A stretch of DNA of 64,000 nucleotides from Gimesia sp. (GTDB lineage: Bacteria; Planctomycetota; Planctomycetia; Planctomycetales; Planctomycetaceae). The DNA is taken from the NCBI RefSeq assembly GCF_040219335.1, contig NZ_JAVJSQ010000006.1, forward strand, positions 1 through 64,000. The letters run 5' to 3'. This document shows, one piece after another, positions 54,813-62,061 of the stretch. The translations under genes and the position numbers were made by a program. The notes under the pieces were generated by a model. It ran no database searches and was not told the DNA's origin. It saw only the letters and a program-made list of their open reading frames with translations. Position 1 is the stretch's first letter, and the number at the start of each line of letters is the position of its first letter.

Positions 54813-55856
54813 ATGGAGCGGGAGATCACTGCGGAGAACGTGATTGAGTATCTCAGGGAACAAGGGCAGCTGAAACCTGACGAGCAGGCTGATGCCGAGG
54901 CATTGGCCTGGGGAGTCTCCAATATCGTCATTCGTATAGATCGGGCAGCGGACGCCGATTTTGTGATCAAGCAGTCCCGCAAACAGCTGCGGACCCAGGC
55001 AGAGTGGTTCAGTCAGCTGGAACGGATCTGGCGCGAACTGGAAGTGATGCAGGAACTGGAGCAACTCTTACCCGCGGGGGTGGTCCCGCGGGTGCTGTTC
55101 GAGGATCGGGACAACTACCTGTTCGCCATGGAAGCCATCGCTGCGGATCACAGAGTCTGGAAAGCAGAGCTGCTGGACGGCCGAGTAGAACAAACGGTGG
55201 CCCGCGAATTAGGGAGTTTTCTGAGCGCCATCCACAGAAAGTCGTTTCTCCAGGAACGCTATCAGCAGCAGTGGGGGGACTGGGAGATCTTTGACCAGCT
55301 GCGCATCGATCCTTTTTACCGGTTCATTGTTCGCTCACATCCTGAAATTAAAGAATGGGTTGCAGAACTGATCGAGGAAATGTCCGCGAATCGCCTCTGT
55401 CTGGTACTGGCGGACTTTAGCCCCAAGAATATCCTGATCACCGACGAGCAGATCCATCTGGTCGATTTTGAGACGGCCCATTTTGGTGATCCGGCTTTTG
55501 ACCTGGGATTCTTTCTGAGTCATCTCCTGCTCAAGGCCATTCATTTTCAGGCAGAGGGAACACGCTGTATTGAGTTGGCAGAAACATTCTGGGAGTCCTA
55601 CCTCAGCACTGAGGTCGTCGTGCCTCTGGAATCGGGACCAGAGACTGCTAAAATGGAAGAACCACAGATCGGACAGCGGACCATCAAACATCTGGCAGCC
55701 TGCATGCTGGCCCGCGTCGATGGCAAGAGTACGGTCGATTACCTCTCCAGCGCACAGCAGGATCAGGTTCGATCTTTCGCACTATCGCTGATTCTGGACG
55801 CACCGGCATCACTGCCGCAGGCATTTCAAAGACTGCGCGAGATGCTGATCTCCTGA
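54813..55856 (+). CDS. APH-fold small-molecule kinase
   Basis: A 347-residue aminoglycoside-phosphotransferase-fold kinase. The beta3 lysine is in ADFVIKQS (K53). The catalytic loop reads LADFSPKNIL (D201, N206), with the usual HGD replaced by LAD. The metal-binding segment is VDFETAHFGDPAFD (D218). The rest of the C-lobe matches small-molecule kinases of the choline/methylthioribose type. GGGAAG precedes the ATG. Acceptor unknown. It is 112 nt upstream of the enolase-like gene on the same strand, so the two may be co-transcribed. Confidence 0.8.
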   Translation: MEREITAENVIEYLREQGQLKPDEQADAEALAWGVSNIVIRIDRAADADFVIKQSRKQLRTQAEWFSQLERIWRELEVMQELEQLLPAGVVPRVLFEDRDNYLFAMEAIAADHRVWKAELLDGRVEQTVARELGSFLSAIHRKSFLQERYQQQWGDWEIFDQLRIDPFYRFIVRSHPEIKEWVAELIEEMSANRLCLVLADFSPKNILITDEQIHLVDFETAHFGDPAFDLGFFLSHLLLKAIHFQAEGTRCIELAETFWESYLSTEVVVPLESGPETAKMEEPQIGQRTIKHLAACMLARVDGKSTVDYLSSAQQDQVRSFALSLILDAPASLPQAFQRLREMLIS

Positions 55857-55968
55857 GGGGCGCTCGGGTGACGCGGCCCGAGAATCCTGTTATGTTTAAA
55901 TAAGGAACTGTCTGAGAGCGTCAGGCAGTCATTCGGAACTACAAAGGCAGACGGGAGAGTATTCTGTC

Positions 55969-57336
55969 ATGACACAAATCGAGTATGTTCAGGCACGCGA
56001 AGTTTTTGACAGTCGGGGTAATCCCACGGTGGAGGTCGAAATCTGTTGTGCCAATTGTCGTCCGGGACGGGCCATCGTTCCCAGTGGCGCCAGTACCGGA
56101 AAGTTTGAAGCCGTCGAACTGCGAGATGAAGACCCTGCCCGCTTTGACGGACTGGGAGTGACCCGCGCTGTCGAGAATGTCCGCCGCGATATAGCGGATG
56201 CACTGATCGGTCAGGATGCCGCTGACCAGCGGGCCATTGATGATCGGCTTCGCGAACTGGACGGAACAGAAAACAAATCACGACTGGGGGCAAACGCGAT
56301 TCTGGGGGCCTCCCTGGCCGCAGCTTATGCTTCTGCCGAGGCACAGCAGCAGAGCCCCGTGGAACGGTTTGCGGAAATCTGGTCGGACTACCTTGAGTCG
56401 CAGACTGGTGTTGAATCGGCACAGCGGGCGCGAACCTCGCTCCTGGCACAGTCGATGTCACTGCCGCTCCCGATGGTTAACATGATCTCGGGAGGACTGC
56501 ACGCAGGTCGCAATCTTGATTTCCAGGACTTCCTGATTCTGCCGGTCGGAGCGACCTCGTATCGTCAGGCCTTTGAATGGATCGTGACTATCTACCGTCG
56601 GCTGGGACAGATCCTCAACAAGACCGGACACGAAGGCACCCTCATCGGCGATGAAGGGGGCTATGGTCCCAAACTCTCCTGCAACAGTGAAGCAGTCAAA
56701 TACGTGGTCGGTGCCATCGAAGCCGCCGGCCTGACACCGGGCGATGATGTCGCCATCGGTCTGGATGTCGCCAGTACGCACTTCTATGACGCGGAGAGTA
56801 ACACCTATCATCTGAATGCGACGGGGGAGGAAGCACTCTCAGCTGACGATGTGATCAACATGCTGGAACGCTGGGTCGACACCTATCCGATCGTCAGTAT
56901 CGAAGACGGCCTGGCCGAAGATGACTGGGAAGGCTGGAAGAAACTCACCGAACGCCTGGGGCATCGCGTGCAGCTGATTGGCGACGATCTGTTCGTGACC
57001 AATCGACAGCGGCTGCAGCAGGGAATCTCCAGTCAGACTGCGAACAGTGTGCTGGTCAAACTCAACCAGATCGGCACTCTGACCGAAACGCTGGAAACTC
57101 TGCGGATGGCCATCGATCACGGTTACTGGCCCGTCGTCTCTGCACGCAGCGGAGAAACCGAAGATACCACCATCGCCGATCTGGTTGTGGCAACCGGCGC
57201 CGGCCAACTGAAGGTGGGCTCCGTGGGACGCAGCGAACGCCTCGCCAAATACAATCAGCTGCTGCGGCTCGAAGAACTGCTGGCGGATCGGGCCCCCTAT
57301 CATGGCGGCGGAATCTTCTCCAGTCTGCAACGGTAG
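55969..57336 (+). CDS. Divergent enolase (phosphopyruvate hydratase-like)
   Basis: Encodes 455 residues with clear enolase architecture: N-terminal AREVFDSRGNPTVEVE, VPSGASTG loop, GDEGGYGP, IEDGLAEDDW, the VLVKLNQIGTLTET segment with the general-base Lys (364) and a SARSGETEDT segment. Compared with yeast enolase, E168 is Asp (D187, in NLDFQDF) and the active-site H373 is Ala (A392). An additional insert lies around residues 143-162 (QTGVESAQRARTSLLAQS). The metal ligands (about D266, E312, D339/340) and K345 equivalent are kept. It may therefore be a paralogue with altered activity rather than the glycolytic enolase; the glycolytic copy may be elsewhere. GGGAG precedes the ATG. Confidence 0.85.
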   Translation: MTQIEYVQAREVFDSRGNPTVEVEICCANCRPGRAIVPSGASTGKFEAVELRDEDPARFDGLGVTRAVENVRRDIADALIGQDAADQRAIDDRLRELDGTENKSRLGANAILGASLAAAYASAEAQQQSPVERFAEIWSDYLESQTGVESAQRARTSLLAQSMSLPLPMVNMISGGLHAGRNLDFQDFLILPVGATSYRQAFEWIVTIYRRLGQILNKTGHEGTLIGDEGGYGPKLSCNSEAVKYVVGAIEAAGLTPGDDVAIGLDVASTHFYDAESNTYHLNATGEEALSADDVINMLERWVDTYPIVSIEDGLAEDDWEGWKKLTERLGHRVQLIGDDLFVTNRQRLQQGISSQTANSVLVKLNQIGTLTETLETLRMAIDHGYWPVVSARSGETEDTTIADLVVATGAGQLKVGSVGRSERLAKYNQLLRLEELLADRAPYHGGGIFSSLQR

Positions 57337-57344
57337 CAGCTCAC

Positions 57345-57371
57345 GAAAGACCTGCTACGAGCAGGTCTTTC
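57345..57371. terminator. Terminator hairpin between convergent genes
   Basis: GAAAGACCTGC pairs with GCAGGTCTTTC around a five-base loop (57345-57355 with 57361-57371). Only three T follow, so termination strength is uncertain. It overlaps the stop of the Ser/Thr kinase gene. Confidence 0.6.
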
Positions 57372-59631
57372 AGTTGATTCCGGAAAGCGAAGCCGACTGT
57401 GGACCACGCTGGTTCCGGGAGTAGAGTACGATGAGCGCATCCAGGTCAGCCTGAAGCGACTGAAAAACGCGAAAGATACTGACCGCTCCCAGTGTGCCTG
57501 CGACTGTGATCAGCACGATGGCGAGTTTATCATCCAGGTTTAATATCGCCAGGGCGGCGATACTGAACATCGGCACCAGGAACGCCAGGATCAGATAGAC
57601 CCAGCTCAATTTTCTGAGTCTCTCCAGTGGTTCAGGAGATTGCTGGCTGAAATCTGCCTGCTCGATCAGCTGCGGATAAATCGTGTGCAGGCTGAAATAG
57701 GTGACGCCAAAAAACGGGTAACTGGCGGCAATCAAACCGCAGAGTACAAGAGATCCCAGGAAATGCAGATACGCAGAGACCGGCAGCGAACCGATGGCGT
57801 AATGCATGCTCACCGGGTAGGCGATCCCTGCAATGATCCAGAGCGTGGTACAGATCAGGGCGGCATAGTGCCCGAGTCGCAGACAGCGTTTCTGCAACAT
57901 CGTATCTGGTGGCGCAGCGGGTTGCGCAGGTGTTCGTTTCGGCGCGCGTTCTCTGACCAGTGTCCAGGTAAGCCAGCCCATCAGACCGAGGCCGGTCGGG
58001 TAGGCGATCAGGTTGATGGCGGTCTGAATATTCCAGAAGGCGTCCTGGGAATTTTTCAGTTGTTCGATGATGTGCTTCTGGTTGTGGAAAAAGTTAAACA
58101 GTCCCGCCAGAATGTTCGGTATAGCGACGATCAAAATTACGATCAATACTTCACAGCCGGTGCAGCGGGCAAACCAGCTTTTCGATGAAGGAAACAGGAT
58201 CTGCTGGGCACGTGGATTCAGGCATAATTCGAGCTGGCTGGCCAGTTCCTGGCCCGAGCTCCACCGCTCTGCAGGATCGGGAGCCAGGCATTTCTGAAGC
58301 ACGGTAATCAGATGCTCGGGGCAATCAGGGGGCAGGTGCTGAGGCGATGCCTGCAGGCTCTGACCGGCTTTACGTTGTTCGATCATCTGACTGAGTAGGC
58401 TGGACCAGCTGTCGGTCATCGCAGGATTATCAAAGGGGCGTTTTCCGGTCAGCAACTCGGCCAGCATCAGCCCCAGCGAAAAGAGATCGCTGCGCTCATC
58501 CAGGCTTTCGGGCAGACGTGTATGCGTGGGATCATAGGCTTCCAGCTGTTCGGGCGACATGTAAGCCAGGCTGCCCCCGAAATAGGCGGCTGGCGTCGTC
58601 CCTGTCACATGCGAGCTGAAGCTGATATTGAAGTCGGCCAGTTTGGGAACCCCCTCCGCAGTCAGCAGCACATTCGCAGGCTTGATGTCGCGGTGCAGGA
58701 CCCCTTTCTGATGGGCATAGTCCAGCGCTTTGGCCAGCCGGATGCCGATCCAGCAGATCGTCTCGGGCCAGGTGAGTGAATTCAGGGTCTGGTAGGTGAC
58801 CGACTCGGTCGGTCGGCTTTCTCCCCGCAATTCCAGTGACTGGTTCAAAGCGGAAACCAGCAGGCTGCCTGAACGTTCTGCGGGCGCCGTTTTGCGAATC
58901 AGTTCAATCACTGACTGCAGAGTGCCTCCCGGCAGATATTGCATATACAACAGACGCAGTTTTTCATCGGGAAGGATGCGCTGGTCAAACACTCGCACGA
59001 TATTTTCGTGGTCGAACTGAGCCAGGGTCTGTGGTTCGTCGCTGGAATCCTCCGAGATTTTCAAAGCGACCAGACGCTGCATCGAATTCTGGCGTGCCTG
59101 GAAGACACGGGCAAATGCACCCTGACCGAGCAGGGTCAGCAGATCAAAATCATCTACCGTCTGTCCGGGCTGAAACTGATGCCATGTCTGAGGTCGGGTC
59201 TTGTGAAACAGACTGGTGGTCTGGTAGGCATGATCCAGATCGAAGAGTTGCTGCAGTTGTGGACTACCCGTGGGGAGGTAGCCCAGGTATTCGTCGGGAT
59301 CGACATCAAACCCGTTCTGCCGCCGGAGATGATATTCTTCATAGAGCAGATCGACGGGCAGGCTCGCGGTCTGCAGTTCGGGGAATTCCTCAAGGTATTC
59401 CTGCAGGCGTTTAGGGAAGTTAAAACGCTGCCAGCGATATTCGAGGTCAATTTTGATCAACTCGCTCAACAGAAAGACCGGGACCGGCTGCGTTTGTGAA
59501 AGATAAGCACGTAACTCGGGCGGTTCTTCTGCAGATTCCCAGTCGGAAACAAACTGTTCCATGGCTTCAGTCAACGCATCAAGCGCAAGCTGGCTCTCTG
59601 TTGATTCAAGACCTGGCGTAGCTTCGGACAA
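57370..59631 (-). CDS. Ser/Thr protein kinase with C-terminal membrane domain
   Basis: A Hanks-type kinase of 753 residues. A non-kinase N-terminal region of about 155 residues is followed by the kinase domain (about 160-470): glycine loop LGQGAFARVF, ATP-binding K191 (LVALKI), catalytic HRDIKPAN (D315, N320), a DFN (333-335) instead of DFG, and YMSPEQ. A cytoplasmic kinase domain is followed by about six hydrophobic segments (about 485-745). The start is a TTG: GGGAG lies 7 nt before it at 59631; an ATG at 59562 would drop 23 residues. It is transcribed divergently from an ECF sigma factor gene, a planctomycete pairing. Confidence 0.9.
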   Translation of the reverse strand: MSEATPGLESTESQLALDALTEAMEQFVSDWESAEEPPELRAYLSQTQPVPVFLLSELIKIDLEYRWQRFNFPKRLQEYLEEFPELQTASLPVDLLYEEYHLRRQNGFDVDPDEYLGYLPTGSPQLQQLFDLDHAYQTTSLFHKTRPQTWHQFQPGQTVDDFDLLTLLGQGAFARVFQARQNSMQRLVALKISEDSSDEPQTLAQFDHENIVRVFDQRILPDEKLRLLYMQYLPGGTLQSVIELIRKTAPAERSGSLLVSALNQSLELRGESRPTESVTYQTLNSLTWPETICWIGIRLAKALDYAHQKGVLHRDIKPANVLLTAEGVPKLADFNISFSSHVTGTTPAAYFGGSLAYMSPEQLEAYDPTHTRLPESLDERSDLFSLGLMLAELLTGKRPFDNPAMTDSWSSLLSQMIEQRKAGQSLQASPQHLPPDCPEHLITVLQKCLAPDPAERWSSGQELASQLELCLNPRAQQILFPSSKSWFARCTGCEVLIVILIVAIPNILAGLFNFFHNQKHIIEQLKNSQDAFWNIQTAINLIAYPTGLGLMGWLTWTLVRERAPKRTPAQPAAPPDTMLQKRCLRLGHYAALICTTLWIIAGIAYPVSMHYAIGSLPVSAYLHFLGSLVLCGLIAASYPFFGVTYFSLHTIYPQLIEQADFSQQSPEPLERLRKLSWVYLILAFLVPMFSIAALAILNLDDKLAIVLITVAGTLGAVSIFRVFQSLQADLDALIVLYSRNQRGPQSASLSGIN

Positions 59632-59827
59632 CAGTGAACTCCCGGGTAATGGTTTGGCGGATTCAGACCTGGAAACGAGCAGGTTTATGTGGCTGACAAG
59701 CGCTGGACGTGCTATAAAATGTCTATGTCATCGATGATACAGTCCACATGGTAATCAATCCTGCACGGCTATGAAAGCAGAATGCTGTGCGTAAATGGTT
59801 GAACTCAGGCAGGAAGTAAGAAGCGGC

Positions 59828-60454
59828 ATGGCGGCAGATATTGAAGAATTGATCCAACAGATTCAGCAGGGCAGCGAACCGGCGCTGCTGGAATTTCTCG
59901 AAATCCATCGCGCCCCTTTGCTGGCGTTCATTAACAAGAACATGAGCGATGCGCTGAAATCCAAAGTGGAAGCGAACGACATTCTGCAGGAAGTCTCGCT
60001 GAATGCTGTCTCAACATTTTCTGAATTTGATTTTGAAAAGAAAACACCCTTCAACTGGCTCTGTCATCTCGCAGAACGCCGGATCATTGATAATCACCGC
60101 AAATACTTCCAGGTGCAGAAACGAGCCGCCGGCCGAGAGGTTCGTCAGCCGGCTGGCGGTGATGGAGCAGGGCAGGGCTTTATGGATCTGCTGGTAGCGA
60201 GTATGACCAGCCCCAGCCAGGCGTTCTCCCGCGGTGCCCGGGAAATGAAACTTCTGACCGCACTGGAGTCACTTCCCGAGGAAAGTCGCGAGGCCATTCG
60301 ACTCAAATATGTCGAAGGGCTCAATTCCAGTGAAATTGCTGACCAGCTGGGTAAATCAGATGTCGCTGTGCGGGTGCTCGTCAGCCGTGCGATGGCGAAG
60401 CTGCAGGAGCAGCTTAGACAGGAAGATGAATTTAAAAGTCTGCTGGGCAGCTGA
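59828..60454 (+). CDS. ECF-type sigma factor of planctomycete kinase-linked group
   Basis: Encodes 208 residues from ATG 59828. Region 2 is at about 20-85 (LLAFINKNMS, EANDILQEVSLNAV; and WLCHLAERRIIDNHRKYFQ). A Gly/Gln-rich linker precedes region 4 (about 140-190; ALESLPEESREAIRLKYVEGLNSSEIADQLGKSDVAVRVLVSRAMAKL). The upstream ATG at 59795 is also possible. It is divergent from the Ser/Thr kinase gene (59631). Many planctomycete ECF factors of this kind pair with such kinases, suggesting the kinase controls the sigma factor; direct proof is lacking. It is immediately convergent with the LOG gene (stop codons adjacent). Confidence 0.9.
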   Translation: MAADIEELIQQIQQGSEPALLEFLEIHRAPLLAFINKNMSDALKSKVEANDILQEVSLNAVSTFSEFDFEKKTPFNWLCHLAERRIIDNHRKYFQVQKRAAGREVRQPAGGDGAGQGFMDLLVASMTSPSQAFSRGAREMKLLTALESLPEESREAIRLKYVEGLNSSEIADQLGKSDVAVRVLVSRAMAKLQEQLRQEDEFKSLLGS

Positions 60455-61519
60455 CTATTCTTCTTCCTCTTCACCGGGAGCGGGAGCCAGTTCCGAGTTG
60501 ATACGATCAATCATCTGCCGTAAACGTCCCAGGTTTTTGCGGTTGAACAGCAGCGAGATGCGAGGCAGGTCCACGAGGTGTTCGTCGTCCATTTCCAGAT
60601 CGTGGGCATCGACCTTGGTAATGATGCCTGATTCCAGAATGTCTTTGAATTCGATGTTGAGCTGTTCCACGAATTCATTGCTGGGCTCGACGTGCAGACG
60701 CAGAACCAGGCGTCCGTTGACGTACCGCATACTGTTATAGACGCTGTAAAATCCGATGATCTCGTCGACGGCATCTTCGATGTCATCGGTGATATGAAAC
60801 AGTGACAAGTCTTCCGGAGAGATCAGTTCATGCTTCAGCAGATTGTTTTCAATGTAGGCTTTCCAGTCACTCCAGTACGTGCCTCCCGGCGCTTCCAGCA
60901 AGACGATGGGCATTGGATCCCGTTTGCCGGTCTGAACCAGCGTCAGGGTTTCGAAGGCTTCGTCCTGGGTTCCGAACCCACCAGCACAACAGACAATCGC
61001 GTGGACCTCCTTCACAAACAGCAGTTTGCGAGTGAAGAAGTAATTCAGGTTAACCAGTTTTTCGTCTTTATGGATGACGTAATTTGGTTCCTGCTCGAAC
61101 GGGAGCATGATGTTGACGCCCATCGACATATCGGTCCCGGCACCGACATGGGCGGCTTCCATGATCCCCGGGCCGGCTCCGGTAACGGTCATCCATTTTT
61201 CTTCCGCCATTCTGCGTCCGAAGTGCAGGGCCTGCTGATAGGCGGGGTCGTCGGGCAGGGTTCGAGCTGAACCGAAGACGGTCACTTTTCGCTGCTTGCG
61301 GTAAGGTGTGAAAACCTTGAAGGCGTAGCGCAGTTCTTTGAGAGCCCGGTCGAGAATCTTAAGGTCGCCGCGCGTCGCCTGATCCTGCTTGAGTTTGTCG
61401 GCAGTGTCTTTGATACTGGCGATAATCGATTCGTGCGGATACAGCTCGGTACAGTGTTCCGTTGGCAGTACGTCAGACTCAGAAACGCGGGGGCGGGTTT
61501 TTCGATATTTCCTCGACAT
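60455..61519 (-). CDS. LOG-family (lysine decarboxylase-like) protein
   Basis: Encodes 354 residues from ATG 61519. The core is the TIGR00730-type Rossmann-like domain: [19 protein letters not shown] (N-terminal start), [15 protein letters not shown], and the [21 protein letters not shown]xGTxxE-type motif with the catalytic Glu. Members act as nucleotide 5'-monophosphate phosphoribohydrolases (cytokinin-activating LOG in plants). Unlike short LOG proteins (about 190 residues), this has an N-terminal helical region (about 1-80) and an acidic C-terminal extension (about 280-354), a long bacterial subtype. AGGA precedes the ATG by about 9 nt. Confidence 0.88.
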   Translation of the reverse strand: MSRKYRKTRPRVSESDVLPTEHCTELYPHESIIASIKDTADKLKQDQATRGDLKILDRALKELRYAFKVFTPYRKQRKVTVFGSARTLPDDPAYQQALHFGRRMAEEKWMTVTGAGPGIMEAAHVGAGTDMSMGVNIMLPFEQEPNYVIHKDEKLVNLNYFFTRKLLFVKEVHAIVCCAGGFGTQDEAFETLTLVQTGKRDPMPIVLLEAPGGTYWSDWKAYIENNLLKHELISPEDLSLFHITDDIEDAVDEIIGFYSVYNSMRYVNGRLVLRLHVEPSNEFVEQLNIEFKDILESGIITKVDAHDLEMDDEHLVDLPRISLLFNRKNLGRLRQMIDRINSELAPAPGEEEEE

Positions 61520-61571
61520 GATCAATTAATCCTTTAATGTAGCTGGTCGAGATGAAGGCTGGTAACAGTTG

Positions 61572-61937
61572 TTAACCCATCAGGGCATCGAGGGCTTCGT
61601 CCCTGGTTTCGTATATGGCCCAGAGAGTGTCTAACGCCGTAATGCGGAGTAATTCGCTGGCCATTTTACTGGCACCGCACAGAACCAGTTCGCCTCCACG
61701 ACTGCGGACATGTTTGTGGCATCGCAGCAGCAGGGCCAGAAAGACCGAGCCAAAGTAACTCACATCACTCAGGTCAAAAACAACCATGGGAATTTCGACT
61801 TCCTGCAGTGGAGCCATGACGATATCAGCAGCCTGTTCGATCAGGTCCCAGCTCATAGATTCCACGTTGCTCGCCGGAATGATTACAACCGTGTTTCCAT
61901 GCCATTCCAATTGAAAATCGTCGTGGTAGTTCGTCAT
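61572..61937 (-). CDS. STAS-domain protein (anti-sigma factor antagonist-like)
   Basis: About 121 residues, the whole chain a STAS domain: beta-strand [10 protein letters not shown], the helix [32 protein letters not shown] (the conserved Asp/Ser region where phosphorylation occurs in anti-anti-sigma proteins; here DVSYFGS, so the serine aligns), and [17 protein letters not shown]. It may bind a kinase-type anti-sigma factor or be part of a larger signalling complex. The open frame runs 26 codons upstream, but the STAS fold starts after ATG 61937. It sits between the LOG and HEAT-repeat genes, same strand. Confidence 0.82.
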   Translation of the reverse strand: MTNYHDDFQLEWHGNTVVIIPASNVESMSWDLIEQAADIVMAPLQEVEIPMVVFDLSDVSYFGSVFLALLLRCHKHVRSRGGELVLCGASKMASELLRITALDTLWAIYETRDEALDALMG

Positions 61938-62061
61938 GAAGTCGTTCCGCGGTGAAGATGTGATTCTCTGGATACTGAAAATGAGTGCAATTACAGCCCA
62001 TAATACTGTGAACACCGAGGCGAGAACAGGCTACTAGAGGCCCAAAAACGAGATTTCACAC

